Assembly: GCA_932294295.1 (NCBI GenBank)
Contig: OW028575.1
Span: 10,464,558 to 10,528,557, forward strand
Length of the DNA stretch: 64,000 nucleotides
Origin: Alitta virens
Taxonomy: Eukaryota > Annelida > Polychaeta > Phyllodocida > Nereididae
Reading direction: 5' to 3'
Part shown: positions 31,301-40,001 of the stretch, piece after piece
Position numbering within the stretch: position 1 is the stretch's first letter
How the letters are laid out: each line of letters starts with the position of its first letter
Translations under genes and position numbers: made by a program
Notes under the pieces: generated by a model
Database searches by the model: none
Told to the model about the DNA's origin: nothing
What the model saw: the letters and a program-made list of their open reading frames with translations, nothing else

Positions 31301-31859
31301 AATATATTGGCTGATTTTTAAGAAAAGTTTGGATGGACACCAGTGAAACAAACATTTGTCTGAAACGGACCATCATTTCTAAAAGTGTACACTTTAATTA
31401 GCCATGGAAAATACAGGAACATACGAATAAGCTTTTTTTGCAAAGCTAGTTTGATTGGAGCAAAGTTTTCTAGAGGCTTCGATATTTCGCTGGGGTGTAA
31501 AAATTGTAAGCGACTTTCGCAATACGTTTTCTGAATATTTTTTAGGGCTTATAGTTTTATTTTTTGGGGGATGTTATTGGAGGGAGGCTGGGGTGTTTGG
31601 AGTAGCGCAGTTTTGTTGGGGGGGGGGGGGGGGTAGTCTTACCCCAAAAACAGTTCCTAATGCACAAGGCACTCTTACCTGAGACATTGGACCTCTCTAG
31701 AACAACATAGTCTCTGCCAGCCTTTTGTAGAAAGTGACCGAACTGAAGGCCTGAAGGACCTGCCCCCACAACGATGTACTGGTGATAGGACGGAGGCTGG
31801 CTTTGGTGGGCCAGGCCCAGAAACGTCCCTATGAACAGGACCAGCAGGCCACTCCTCAT
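7330..31859 (-). CDS. FOXRED2: FOXRED2-like (ERFAD) flavoprotein, copy B, complete
   Basis: Eight coding exons in transcript order: 31859-31679, 26796-26469, 16816-16686, 11371-11251, 9203-8958, 8553-8384, 8231-8066, 7867-7330. All introns are GT-AG; the total is 1881 nt, exactly 626 codons plus TGA. The protein starts with a hydrophobic signal peptide (about residues 1-18), then a Rossmann FAD motif GAGPSGLQ near residue 32, LILATG near 172, a second nucleotide-binding motif GRGNAAFE near 214, [14 protein letters not shown], then [26 protein letters not shown] and [11 protein letters not shown]. Family knowledge: FOXRED2/ERFAD is an ER-lumen flavoprotein assisting ER-associated degradation and is somewhat longer in human (about 684 aa). 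The C-terminus ends SIGIMG, without a KDEL-like signal. An acceptor at 31873-31874, 13 nt before the ATG, implies an upstream noncoding exon. Introns reach 9.7 kb and are full of mobile DNA. Confidence 0.92.
10065..10245 (-). repeat. S2 SINE copy 1 (tRNA-headed)
   Basis: Read on the - strand it has a tRNA-like head with a B box (GGTTCAATTCC near 10205) followed by the S2 body: GATGGCTGTTTCATCC, CTCATTACCATGGTCCCTGC, CTGTCCTAATTAGCCCATCA, GGTGCAGAAATACAGGACGT. It shares the body with 14586-14785 and 22236-22336. Confidence 0.75.
10672..11135. repeat. Family B repeat, second copy, with extra left module
   Basis: The segment 10800-11135 matches the interior of the 3896-4251 element (CCGCTCCCCTAAAATCGGGG, ACTGCAGAAGGTACTATTTTCG, AGAAAGACCAGTGCTACGCACC). 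Its left end lacks the inverted end; it is instead joined to a module (10677-10795, TAGTGTCTTTTCACTGAGAA...) that recurs alone at 36930-37050. Confidence 0.65.
11842..11909. repeat. Short direct duplication, period 40 bp
   Basis: The string GTGTTTATGACTACAATTAA plus GTTTTTC occurs at 11842 and again at 11882, separated by A-rich sequence. It looks like a local duplication, or paired target-site-like copies flanking an A-tail. Confidence 0.75.
12926..13219. mobile_element. Family E MITE with 8-bp target duplication
   Basis: The left end is GGGTTTAGTGCAGTATAGCG; the reverse complement of the right end is GGAAAAAGTACAGTATAGCG. The element is flanked on both sides by AATCCTTT (12918-12925 and 13220-13227), a perfect 8-bp target duplication as expected for hAT-type or related cut-and-paste transposons. 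It is 294 bp long and noncoding. A second copy lies at 51741-52059. Confidence 0.85.
13931..14135. repeat. (TAGA)n/(CAGA)n microsatellite
   Basis: A long tetranucleotide run with TAGA, CAGA and GAGA variants, in an intron of FOXRED2-B. Confidence 0.9.
14586..14785 (-). repeat. S2 SINE copy 2, best-preserved tRNA head
   Basis: On the - strand the head reads CCTAGCTCAGAGGTAGAGCG (canonical A-box arrangement), then a B box GGTTCGATTAC, then the S2 body (GGATGGCTG..., CTCATTGCCATGGTCCCTGC, CTGTCCTAATTAACCCATCA). This is a clear polymerase III SINE layout. It abuts the family C element on its right. Confidence 0.8.
14790..15121. mobile_element. Family C hAT-like MITE, left-truncated copy
   Basis: It matches the intact copy at 29201-29558 through blocks such as CCAATGCAATCATTCCCCC, CACTTGCACGAGCGAGGGA, AGTCACAGTGCAACA and the right end GAGAAATCGACGCCCCTG. 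The left inverted end is missing where the S2 SINE lies. Confidence 0.7.
15634..15897. repeat. About 140-bp tandem duplication with (CTG)n
   Basis: Two copies run head to tail. Each has a CTG/GCT trinucleotide run, then GAGGGATGCTCAA.ACT.GCAAGTGATCCTCTCTT, then GACTACTCAAAAGGGCA.ATA.AT. The copies are at about 15634-15757 and 15775-15897 and differ by scattered substitutions. Intronic to FOXRED2-B. Confidence 0.8.
17843..17908. repeat. (CAAT)n microsatellite
   Basis: Repeated AATC/CAAT tetranucleotides with two short slips. Intronic to FOXRED2-B. Confidence 0.9.
18430..18885 (+). repeat. S1 SINE copy interrupted by a LINE 3' tail
   Basis: The head carries a good B box (GGGTTCGATCCCC near 18457). 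The body runs GAGACGTTAAATTGGAGGCG, CTTGTACTCGTTGTCTATGC, AAAGACCCCACCCATGGTGT up to about 18611, then resumes at about 18798 with AATCATTACGTCTTCCTCTTGCAGC and ends in the GACATTGA terminus. The intervening 18612-18797 is listed separately. Confidence 0.8.
18612..18797 (+). mobile_element. 5'-truncated LINE 3' tail inserted in an S1 SINE
   Basis: The insert ends with CACCGACTTTAAATAGAGTTTT and a (TTATC)n tail. This resembles the end of the LINE at 34072-35245, which terminates CGACTTTAAATAAATC plus a (CATA)n tail. The layout fits a dead-on-arrival LINE copy. Inferred from the tail only. Confidence 0.55.
20463..20600. repeat. Minisatellite based on CAGTGTCATTGA
   Basis: About ten imperfect units of (A)CAGTGTCATTG, some extended by ATTCATAA or ATTCACAA. 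Intronic to FOXRED2-B; no coding meaning. Confidence 0.85.
21490..21575 (-). repeat. tRNA-like SINE head or tRNA pseudogene
   Basis: On the - strand it reads TGGTCTAATGGGTAAGGT (A-box-like) followed about 30 nt later by GGGTTCGAACCTG (B-box-like) with a near-paired T arm. No convincing acceptor-stem pairing or anticodon loop was found, so it is called a SINE head or pseudogene rather than a working tRNA. Confidence 0.55.
22236..22336 (-). repeat. S2 SINE copy 3, body part left of the foldback insertion
   Basis: The body matches the other S2 copies (GCACCTGACGGGCTAATTAG, GACAGGCAGGGACCATGG) up to GGATGAAACA, where the foldback element begins. The S2 sequence CAGCCATCC resumes at 24738 after the element. 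Confidence 0.8.
22337..24736. mobile_element. 2.4-kb foldback DNA element with long inverted arms
   Basis: The ends are perfect inverted repeats: GGGTCATTCCATATGAACTC at 22337 and its complement ending at 24736. The inverted similarity continues inward for about 0.94 kb per arm (left 22337-23275, right 23793-24736). The centre (23276-23792) includes an extra inverted copy of an arm segment (23694-23792; its partner is at 24057-24150). Flanking AACA at 22333-22336 and 24737-24740 is a 4-bp target duplication, confirmed by the uninterrupted S2 copies, which read GATGAAACAGCC. No transposase is recognised; a 92-codon frame at 23350-23628 in the centre matches nothing I know. The superfamily is unassigned. 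Confidence 0.9.
24741..24905 (+). repeat. S2 remainder and rearranged tRNA-like heads
   Basis: After the foldback element the S2 text CAGCCATCC is followed by GGGCCTAGCTCATTGGACAG and CCACTGGGTCCCGGG, a tRNA-like head in + orientation, although the S2 body here is on the - strand. A second B-box-like motif (GGGTTCATTTCCCGG) lies near 24885. Confidence 0.5.
25850..26035 (+). repeat. tRNA-related SINE remnant
   Basis: It starts with CAGTCCAGTGGTTAAGACGC (A-box-like) and a weak B box (AAGTACGAATCTCC). The downstream sequence runs into one arm of the inverted repeat at 25978-26313. Confidence 0.5.
25978..26313. repeat. Inverted repeat pair, about 36-bp arms
   Basis: 25978-26016 reads ACTGTGTGTCATCACCTCAC then AGCCCAGCGACCT. 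The complement occurs at about 26278-26318 (TAGGTCGCTGGGCTGTGAGG then TGACGACACACAGT). The 260-bp loop is AT-rich. It could be a MITE or two inverted SINE fragments. Confidence 0.7.
27148..27600. mobile_element. 453-bp hAT-like nonautonomous element
   Basis: The left end is TAGTGATGTGGACCAGACCG; the reverse complement of the right end is TAGTAATGTGGACCGGACTG. It is flanked by a perfect 8-bp duplication TTAAGCCT (27140-27147 and 27601-27608). TAGTGATG-type ends plus 8-bp duplications are characteristic of hAT transposons. Subterminal GGTCCGG/GGTCTGG repeats occur at both ends. The host sequence is a tRNA-like SINE (on the - strand GGTGGCTAAGTGGTAGAGGC) that the insertion split. Confidence 0.88.
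28001..28230 (-). repeat. S1 SINE copy
   Basis: It carries the reverse complement of the S1 body (CAATGCTACTGGTCTGAAG, AGAGGCAGACATAATGATGA, TTACACATTTACCC, CCTCAGCATAGACACTGAGT, ACGTCTCATGTGATCG). The tRNA head is mostly gone. Confidence 0.8.
29201..29558. mobile_element. Family C hAT-like MITE, intact copy
   Basis: The ends are CAGAGGCTTCGATGAAGG and, reverse-complemented, CAGGGGCGTGGATTTCTC. The flanks are TTTAAAAT on both sides (29193-29200 and 29559-29566), a perfect 8-bp target duplication. C-rich and G-rich homopolymers lie inside. It is 358 bp long and noncoding. Confidence 0.87.
30274..31387. mobile_element. Mariner-like MITE (about 250 bp) interrupted by another MITE
   Basis: The right end read on the - strand is CACTTTTAGAAATGATGGTC then CGTTTCAGACAAATG. 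The left end is CACTC-TTA at 30274-30281, then resumes at 31145 as GAAGGGATGGTCTGTTTCAG. Inner inverted blocks (AAAATCAGCCAAGATATTGT and its partner near 31300) continue the palindrome. TA dinucleotides flank both ends, as in Tc1/mariner-type MITEs. Confidence 0.8.
30282..31141. mobile_element. 860-bp DNA element with TTA target duplication (PIF/Harbinger-like)
   Basis: The ends are AGGGGCGTTCACACTGTCAC and its complement ending at 31141; the inverted similarity extends to AAGACCTACG. TTA lies on both sides (30279-30281 and 31142-31144). A 3-bp TTA/TWA duplication is typical of PIF/Harbinger elements. The interior has short tandem ACGTAGAAC units near 30835-30890. No transposase frame is present. 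Confidence 0.82.
31618..31633. repeat. 16-G homopolymer
   Basis: A run of sixteen G in the FOXRED2-B intron, 46 bp from the exon-1 donor. On the transcribed strand it is a C run. Confidence 0.9.
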
Positions 31860-32784
31860 CTCAATGTCTCAGCTGAAAAAAATTTAAATATTAAAAATAT
31901 TATTTATTCATATATTGTGCCAGTATCCAGCACTCAGTATCACCCAATAGCCCTATGGAAAAACTGGGTTTTTTTTTGTGTGTTTTTTTTTTAGAGGTAT
32001 CGTATCCTTAATAAAACGGTCGCGGACTGAAGAGGATACACTGACTTTTTCATGCAAATAGAGGTCAGGTCCTGAGTAGGTCAATAATTAAAATCGCCGC
32101 CAATAATTGTTCAATAAATTCACATTTCAGATGGTAAGGTCAACCAATACGTTGGTTGCTTCAACCACAAATCTTGGTAGGTCACATACATACAACCAAA
32201 TTAATTTAAGAGAAGGTGCAGTGTTGCTTGTGAACCGACTAATAGAACAGGATAAACACCTAAACTCTCAAAGAAAACGTTCGTAATAAGTTTTCAAAAA
32301 ATCTATGATAAAAAAAAAAAAATCAAGAGTGTATCATGACATTGATATATATTTACGAGGTTATAGCTTCATCAACACCTCATTTTGGAGAGTTGCTCCA
32401 AACTAAGGTCAGTATTTATCCAATATAGGTCTATATAAGATCTTTTGTAGAATAACTGTGGACATTTTCTTTCTTGTTTATGAATCAGTGTTATGCGCAT
32501 ACTATGTACATGTATTATGTACATGCATTATGTACATGTATACCAGGAACTTTTCCAAAGGCATAAACATTACTTAACTTTACTCCAGGCAGTTTTCTAT
32601 AGCTATTACTCATGTTTTGTGTTTTTTGTTTTTCTTGATAAAACCTCGCAACGATTATATTATCTCTTTTTTTAATGAAGGGTCTGTTTTCTTAGTTAAT
32701 TTCTCTTTGCAATGTTTCTAGCTTTGAATATAAAAGTTTACAAGGGTCAACATAACAATTTTTTTAGTCGTTTCAAAATATTAA

Positions 32785-33055
32785 ATAAATTGGTCTACAA
32801 GCTAACACAGGTAGATGTAATGATGAGTTTACAAAGCTACACTCCAAATAATGTGATATAAATGCGCATTCACTGAATCAGTGGGGTCTTTTATTTCCCT
32901 CACCATAGGTGCCCAGTATGTGTCTATGTGAATGTCATCCCGCTAATGTTTATGAAATATAAAGAGAAGAGTACGTGGCCAGGAATCCAACCCAGGACCT
33001 TCAAAAGCTAATCAGTGTTTTAACCACTAGTCCAATAGCAGCTAACTGCTTAAGA
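32785..33055 (-). repeat. S1 SINE copy, diverged
   Basis: The reverse complement of the S1 body (GTAGATGTAATGATGAGTTT, GTGGGGTCTTTTATTTCCCT) is followed by a B-box-like AATCCAACCCAGGACC and A-box-like TTAACCACTAGTCCAATAG at the far end, as expected for the tRNA head on the - strand. Confidence 0.7.
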
Positions 33056-33911
33056 AAATAATGCCTTAAGCATGAAACCACACGGAACTTAATGACCTAC
33101 CTCTTTTAGACCTAACTCTTTAATAGATGCACCGAAAATTGAATTGCTTTTACTGGTTATTATAAGTTACCTTAAAGACAGCAATCACAAATACATTAAA
33201 TGCAGCAAGTGCAGTGTGGACGCCAAATGATATATTTTAAACAAAAACGTTATTTCACTTTTTAAAATCGTCCCTCTCCAGGTATTTTCCTCATTAAAAA
33301 ATTTTTAAATTAAAAAGGTAGAGACACTCTGAGCCAGTTTTTCATGAACTCTTAATTCCGAGGTTATTTTATAATAAATGGCAAGGCTTCAATGTAGTGT
33401 TTATCTGTATTTTGCACATCTCTAAAGTAAATTGTTTATTTTATAAATAAGAAACTTGAAGACATTTCTAAATGCATAGACAGGTTTAGATTCTCTATTT
33501 AATTCTTTAAGTTACATTGCTGCATGCAGTATTTAATCAATACGTAATTGTACAGCACATGTGAAGTTCTGTTTATTGTAGATAGCACTTTAAAAATTAT
33601 TTCTTGCGTAGTGTATGTCTTTTTGCATTTGGGAAACTTGCTAAATGCAAACGGTTTTGGTCTGGGAAAGGACCTGAACATTTTGTTCTCAACTTCCTAC
33701 ACGTATTCAATCACTGAACAATTTATAGGAAGCTTAATTTATATCGCGCCTTTATCGTGTAATTAGCCAATTAAGATAAACAATTGTTTGCACAATATCA
33801 GATAACTACATCCTTCAACATTAAACTCAATACTACCACAAATGTGGAGGTTCCCTCGGTGGTATACATCAAGCAAATACATAGAATAAGGGTGGCAGAA
33901 TGTAAGAGATA

Positions 33912-34019
33912 CAGTGGTGGATCCAGAAAATTTCAGACAGGGACACCGTTAAATTGTCAGTGATAGCTATAGATGCACTGTAAAATCGCCCCCCCCCCCC
34001 CCCTCTGGATCCGCGCCTG
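33912..34019. mobile_element. Short hAT-type MITE (CAGTGGTGGATCCAG ends)
   Basis: The ends are CAGTGGTGGATCCAGAAAA and, reverse-complemented, CAGGCGCGGATCCAGAGG. A poly-C tract lies inside. The flanking 8-mers are not an obvious duplication. A related element lies at 45615-45698. Confidence 0.65.
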
Positions 34020-34071
34020 AGAAATTACACCACCTACTCGCAGCAAATTATATAATCTAGCAAACACTTTT

Positions 34072-35245
34072 AATGTATGTATGTATGATTTATTTAAAGT
34101 CGTTTTCAATCTAAAATGTCAAGTAAATGACATTTTTAGGCTTACGCTTCTGTACGACTACAGTTACAATAAAATTTAAATCGATGAAATTGAGGTAGAA
34201 ATATAGTACAATAAATAATAATAATAATACATGTATCATAATAGTACAAATGACAAAGAAAAAAGTGTCCATCTTGAATGTCCAAAGTATTGTCCAGAGT
34301 AGTTTGACTGGCAGCAAGCACTGACCAGTCTCATCGCACATGATAGTCTTTGATGTCTGTGATTCAGCAAATGAAGGGCTTTATACAATCGCAAGTTTGC
34401 ACTGACCTAGCTAGTGTCTTTCAGTTTATATGCTGCAATGTCGGCATGTAATATAGGAGGCACTTCAGTCATAGCTTTTCAGTACAGACATAGTATCAGC
34501 CTGGTGGCAGTTTATCCGATTACAGTGCACTCACAACTGTTGTAGACCTATTGTATATTTTCTACTGCACATTGGAGAAGCCACTTCGATATTTCTGATT
34601 TAAATGTGTTGAGTGAGCTACATGACTTAACCTGAGTTGGTATATTACCCCATAGCCATGTCCCAAAGTATCTAAAACTTTTGTAACCATAAGTTATAGT
34701 TCTTAATTTTTGTAAAGCATACCTGTCACTATCATGCATGTCATAAGGCGACTAATGTGAAATAAAGAGTTTTTCTATGTATTCTGGTGCTTTACCTTTT
34801 TTGACTTGTACATCATTATAGCAACAGATTTCATACATTTTCTATAAATAGTGAGTTGATTCTACTCACGGCATATTTTCTCATAGCTGGAACTATATTT
34901 ATTCGTTACAAATCTCCCTGCAAACATCCATACAATAGGGCAGTAGGTGAAGCTGCTGTTTATATAACTGTTATAAAGGATTGTTTTACAGTCTTTATCT
35001 AGATAGTTTTTGATGCGCTTCATTGCATTGACTCGTTTACCTGTCTGATTACATATTTCATCAATATGTGAGCTAAAGTTTAAATTTTTATCAAGTTCAA
35101 TACCTAAGATGTTTACAGAATGTGATGCATGTAATATTGTGTCATTCATGGTTAGAATTTCATTATCATTTTCATAGGAAGTGAAATTTGCTAGCATTTG
35201 CTTTTATGTTATTTAGCTCAAACCACTTCATTGCATATATAGAAT
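34072..35245 (-). pseudogene. 5'-truncated LINE with broken reverse-transcriptase C-terminal region
   Basis: On the - strand, pieces of a non-LTR retrotransposon RT C-terminal region are read: MKWFELNNIKANASKF (near 35230), then VNILGIELDKNLNFSSHID, CNQTGKRVNAMKRIKNYLDK and YCPIVWMF (35197-34862), then a MYKSKKGKAPEYIEKLF segment and TITYGYKSFRYFGTWLWGNI (34739-34548). Frameshifts (near 35185 and 34860) and an in-frame TAG between the last two blocks break it. The 3' end is CGACTTTAAATAAATC followed by (CATA)n. The layout fits a CR1/L2/jockey-type LINE; the clade is uncertain. Confidence 0.85.
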
Positions 35246-35644
35246 TACCTGCTCAAAACAAAGCTTTAAACAGCAACAGATCATAAGCCATTTAACACTG
35301 TAACATGCAGGACCTACCTGACTGATCAAACGCAGTGATGGGGCCTGTTGCTGTAGCCGGCTTTTATGATGCCGAATCGACCAAGCATCTCGCCGTGGCC
35401 ACTTTGGCCTGCGCTTTTATAACAGTCACCCATTACGAGTCAAGAGTCATTTGCATACGAGTCTCTCATTGGTGGATCTCCTAATACAAGCGCTCACTAG
35501 GCCAAGCCCACTTAATCATTATGCAAATTAGATTGTCAGCGAAAAGAAACAATAAACTCAACAAAATGATTTTCCCAAGTGACAACACATGACTGGCTGG
35601 CTGGTTGACCGATTGACTTGCTGACTTTCATGACTGACTGACTG

Positions 35645-35790
35645 AGTGCAGCACAGTGCCAATAAAAAGACACCACCCATGGGGTGAATGTGTAACATGG
35701 TGTAGATTCCCAGCCTTATATCATCATTACGTCTGCCTCTGACAGCTGGTCATGTGAGCTTGCTAGGCTTCAGACCAGGCATTGATAGGA
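35645..35790 (+). repeat. S1 SINE copy, head missing
   Basis: Body segments match the family: AAAGACACCACCCATGGGGT, GAATGTGTAACATGGTGTAG, CATCATTACGTCTGCCTCTG, ACAGCTGGTCATGTGAGCTT, TTCAGACCAG. The 5' tRNA part is absent. Confidence 0.8.
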
Positions 35791-36091
35791 TGTTTTTCAT
35801 GAACCAATTATTCACTGATTAAATAGGATATCAGGCTATAGATAATACATTCAAGTTCTGAAAAATATTTACATAAATATAACGGCAATGTTACTTGGAA
35901 TTGGACTTTCGATTTAGTTGACCCGTGAAGGGTACAGGAAGTATAAAACAGCTGAAATTTAAAATTTCGTGTCATGGTATGGAATATTAATTTAAAAGAA
36001 GAAAAAATATATAAAAAGTATGGATGTATGTCAAGTACTTCACTTAAGGTTATTAGTTTATCACTCAGTAATTTTGTTGAACATCCAAATT

Positions 36092-36093
<2 letters not shown>

Positions 36094-36125
<32 letters not shown>

Positions 36126-36153
36126 GGGTAAGTAAGTAGGGTAAGTAAGTAAG
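36094..36153. repeat. (AAGT)n microsatellite
   Basis: A tetranucleotide run with two GGGT interruptions. Confidence 0.9.
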
Positions 36154-36929
36154 TATAAGCTGACAATTACATTGATGCCTAATTACTTGCTCGAATACCA
36201 ATTTATGTAAATTACATTTTCTATTGTAAATTATACTTATATTTCATAACTATACTTGTGTACACTCTAATACAATCTAGGCCTACTACCGGTTGACCGA
36301 ATTTCAATGTTAGGCCAATTAGTCCTATATTATGGTCGTGTTTATAAATGTGTCATTTGTATGTAAGATTCTCAAAATGCTAACCTGCCAAGGATAAATA
36401 GTTTGTTAAATAGTATAACCTACCTAACGGCATGTCATGCATCGAATAGCAATATAAAATGCTTTGGGATAAGAAAATCAACATGGTAATACGAGTTTCG
36501 TTATGGATGGGTGAACTTCTACACAAAACACCAACACAAAAACAATAGCCAAATAGGGGAATTTATAACTTGTAATATGCAGAGATCGACAGTTATTTTT
36601 CATAGACTATTCATCTACATATATGATCCCTATCTAGCATAAACGTCAATCATACTATAAAACAAAACATAAACTCAATATACAGTATATGACTTACTTG
36701 TTTATATTGTGAGAGTCCAGTATGTTTATAATATGCCATGTGAAGTGTCATTAAGATAACTGTAGGCTGTTGACACGTACACTATCTGTGTATGTGGAGC
36801 ATGTCCCTACATAGGCTGCACACTCAGTGAACACATTCAACCAGGAACAACAAATATAGAGGGAGATATGAGATCAGCGCCCTCTGTAATTGCACATCAA
36901 ATTAGGTGGAGCCACGGAGAAGCACCCAA

Positions 36930-37050
36930 TAGAGTCTTTTCACTGAGCAGTCCTGAATTAAGCAAGACATAAGTCTTTCTTCTCCTCTTATAACTCATTT
37001 TGCTTTTCAGACAAAGAAGATCATAACTAACCTATTGAATAAATACAATA
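36930..37050. repeat. Solo left module of the family B copy at 10.7 kb
   Basis: It matches 10677-10795 (GTCTTTTCACTGAG, CCTGAATT.AGCA.GACATAAG, TTTTGCTTTTCAGACA.AGAA, AATAAATA) but without the CCGCTCCCC core. The module therefore moves or is retained independently. Confidence 0.65.
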
Positions 37051-37291
37051 ACAGATACCAACTGAATGATAAGATGTTAAATATACATTAAAATGCACTA
37101 AAAATACTGCTGCTTGGATGCATTTTGCCTTATCCAATCACAGTGAAGGGCGGGAACTTTCCCAGCCAATAGTATTGCAGTATTCTGTTTTAGCCACCTG
37201 GTGGAAATACAGAGAACCTTCCGTGAAAATCCACTAATGATTGCCAAGCATTGCACACTAAAATCCCAGCACCTTACCATTGAGGCCAAAT

Positions 37292-37485
37292 GTTTCAGTG
37301 TTTCAATGCTACTGGTCTGAAGCTCAGTCAGCTTTATTTCTAGCTACCAGAGGTTAACGTAATGTTGAGATTATAAGGCTTGGAGTCCACAACATGTTAC
37401 ACATTTACCCCATGGGTGGGGTCTTTTACTTTGCTTCAGCATAGACGCCGAATACAAGGCACCTCCAACATTCAGCTGACACCTA
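37292..37485 (-). repeat. S1 SINE copy
   Basis: Reverse complement of the S1 body: CAATGCTACTGGTCTGAAGC, GGCTTGGAGTCCACAACATG, TTACACATTTACCCCATGGG, GCATAGACGCCGAATACAAG. No head is seen. Confidence 0.8.
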
Positions 37486-39069
37486 CAACTCAAGAAAACC
37501 GACTTCAGAAAAAATAAAGGTATTTTCATTGTATTTAACTTTAAAAAAATATAATTAATAGGAAATTTTGGGAAACCTGTCCCACAGTTTAGTGGGAGTG
37601 TAACTAATTATTATGGACTGTCAAAAAGTGTTCGTTATAGCCGAGTTTCGTCATATATATATTATATATATATATATAATAGGGGCCTGTTATAAAAAAT
37701 ATGTTTCATGTCAATGACCTCGTCATGATATGAAACATAGTGAAGTGTGTATCGTGATGTGTACTCCTAGCCTTTTTATAGCACCATTACATCTGCCTCT
37801 GGAAGCCACCGATTTTCACTCCAGCACAGGCCGGTACCTTTCCTCAATCCAGCACAGTGTCTTTCCTGAGTCCTGGTTTTCAATCTCATGTTATGCTATG
37901 TTTTCTTTTCTTATCTTATCTAGTCATCTTATGACATTTGAAGCTTAATATCTTTTTCCATGGACGTAGACACGTAGTCCATGCTTTTTCTAACTACCTG
38001 GAAACTAAGGCAGTGAGACTACCTGACAAAAAGAAAGAAAGAAGAAAATAAAGATAAGAAAGAAAATAAATGAAAAAAAGTAAGTCAAAATAATATAACT
38101 TTGATTAATAATCACAATTAATTTACATTTAAAAAAATCTCACCTATAGCCTACCCATATAGATGCTGAAAGACAGGATTTTCAGGCCAATGATTACCGT
38201 ATGATTACATGCTCTACTGTATACGACTGTGTTTCAATAGGGGAGGGTGTGGGAGGTTTAGAATAACTGTTATGGCTGCCGAAGGTGAAGGTGTGGGGGT
38301 GTGTGCCGGGGGGAGGGGGGATCTTGAGTGAGCGAGATCAGGATCAATGTTATGTAAGGGTGAATGTGATCGAGGGTGGGAAATCCCCTTATAACGTACG
38401 AGCAAAGCACTGGTGGATTACCCCCCAAAATATTTTGAAATATGACATCCGCGTATCCCCATGGTATCCCCTAGCAACGGGGGGAGGGGGGACCTCTAGC
38501 ATCACTCATAATAGCATCCTTAGTACTGGGTATTCCGGGTTCAGAGGCTGACCCAATGACCCACTTAGTCATGAATTGTCTAACCCCCACAACGAGGATC
38601 AGAAGCTCGTAAAAACACAATAGAAGGTTATAGTTATGGTGACACATTGTTGGGGCAAAATAAAGGGTAAAATGGGGAAATCTGAGGTTTGGACATCAAT
38701 ACTGCCTGCTTAGATATAGTCTCTTGCGTTAGTGGGTATAATCAAAGACCCTCTATACTGTCTTTGGTATAATCATTACTGTTTACAGACACACCCATGT
38801 TAATCTAATTTGTAAATGAAAAAAATAATAATAATTATAATAATAATCACACATTCCTTATCCACCTACCCTAATTCTCCAATCATTAACTTAATTTGTA
38901 TAAGTAAATCATCAAATAATCTCATATGCTCCATGATATTGGACTTGACATTGCTGCGCCATAGCAAAGTTCAGCAAAATTCTTGCACTGCTTCTATTGG
39001 CTTCGGGAAAACGAGTTTCTACTGCAACCAGACCTAGGATCGTCAGTACAAATACTGCTATTTCACTAG

Positions 39070-39120
39070 GATAGATAGATAGATAGATAGATAGAGAGAT
39101 AGAGAGATAGAGAGATACAG
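39070..39120. repeat. (TAGA)n/(GAGA)n microsatellite
   Basis: A TAGA run passing into AGAGAGAT units. Confidence 0.9.
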
Positions 39121-39194
39121 ATGGAAAGTGCAGCCCTCTAAAGCAAATTCTTGCTGCTATCGAGGGTAGATTGATGAGGTGAGGGAGAGGAGGA

Positions 39195-39400
39195 GTCCAC
39201 CCATGTTACACATTTACCCCGTGGGTGGGATCTTTCTCTTGCCTCAGCATAGACACTGAGTACAAGGGACCGCCAATTTAACGTCTCATCCGAACGACAC
39301 CCAGCTTGGATGTCTCTTATGAAGAGTGTCCGGGCCGGGGACCGAACCCGGGACCTTCAACAGAGCTGGCAAACACGTTAATTAGGTTTCAGTCGCATTG
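39195..39400 (-). repeat. S1 SINE copy with preserved head
   Basis: Reverse complement of the body (TTACACATTTACCCCGTGGG, CCTCAGCATAGACACTGAGT, AATTTAACGTCTCATC), then the B-box complement GGGGACCGAACCCGGGACC near 39336-39354. Confidence 0.8.
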
Positions 39401-39592
39401 GTTTGATCATGTAGACAAGTGCTCTTGTCTCCATGGTTTGATACGTCCTGTTTTAACTTAATTGTATTGGCTATCAACAGATAAGATGTCACTTTCCTGC
39501 TTTAATGATGTCTGGTTCCACTTCACTGGGCAGGTTATCTAAATAGTCTTTTCAAACCCCAATCATTGCATGCAAATTGACCAACCTAACGC

Positions 39593-40001
39593 ACAGTTAG
39601 TTCCATTAAAAACGGCCCGTCAAATTGGACCTAGAGAAAGCTAGACGACTTCTGCTACACGATGCTACCTGACACTAAACGGAACTGTCTGGCTATGGCT
39701 GGCTACTCAAAGCCAGATCTAAAGTACATGCAGCACAATTTGGTGCATAAGTTGAGTTACGCCATTTTGTAATATTTTGTTGAAAAGATGAATTTTTGTT
39801 GCACATACATATGTATGAAATATTTGATCAATTTCTTACATTTTACCAAGGTTTATATTTATTCATTCATTTGGTGGTTTGTGTAAGCCAACTATAAGCT
39901 AGGAGTAGACAAATGTGGCTAGCTTTAGCCAGTTATAGCTACACCCAGGAATAGGTCGCTACAGCTGTCTGGAGTCGACCATATTTTATGGCACCAACTG
40001 T
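39593..40001. mobile_element. Family D MITE, longest copy
   Basis: Inverted ends ACAGTTAGTTCCATTAAAAA and TATTTTATGGCACCAACTGT. It shares GGCCCGTCAAATTGGA, CTGGCTACTCAAAGCC, AGCTTTAGCCAGTTATAGCT and GGAGTCGACCATATTTTATG with the copies at 5144 and 51154. It is 409 bp long. Confidence 0.75.

Larger units (their letters stand above)
26797..31678. other. First coding intron of FOXRED2-B
   Basis: A 4.9-kb intron. It contains a hAT-like element inside a tRNA-like repeat (27148-27600), an S1 SINE (28001-28230), a family C MITE (29201-29558), the nested MITE pair (30274-31387) and a 16-G run (31618-31633) about 45 bp inside the donor. No gene is recognised. Confidence 0.75.

Noticed and set aside
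36094..36153. Regular short repeats as a possible CRISPR array
   Set aside because: Simple AAGT microsatellite with no spacers; the genome is eukaryotic.
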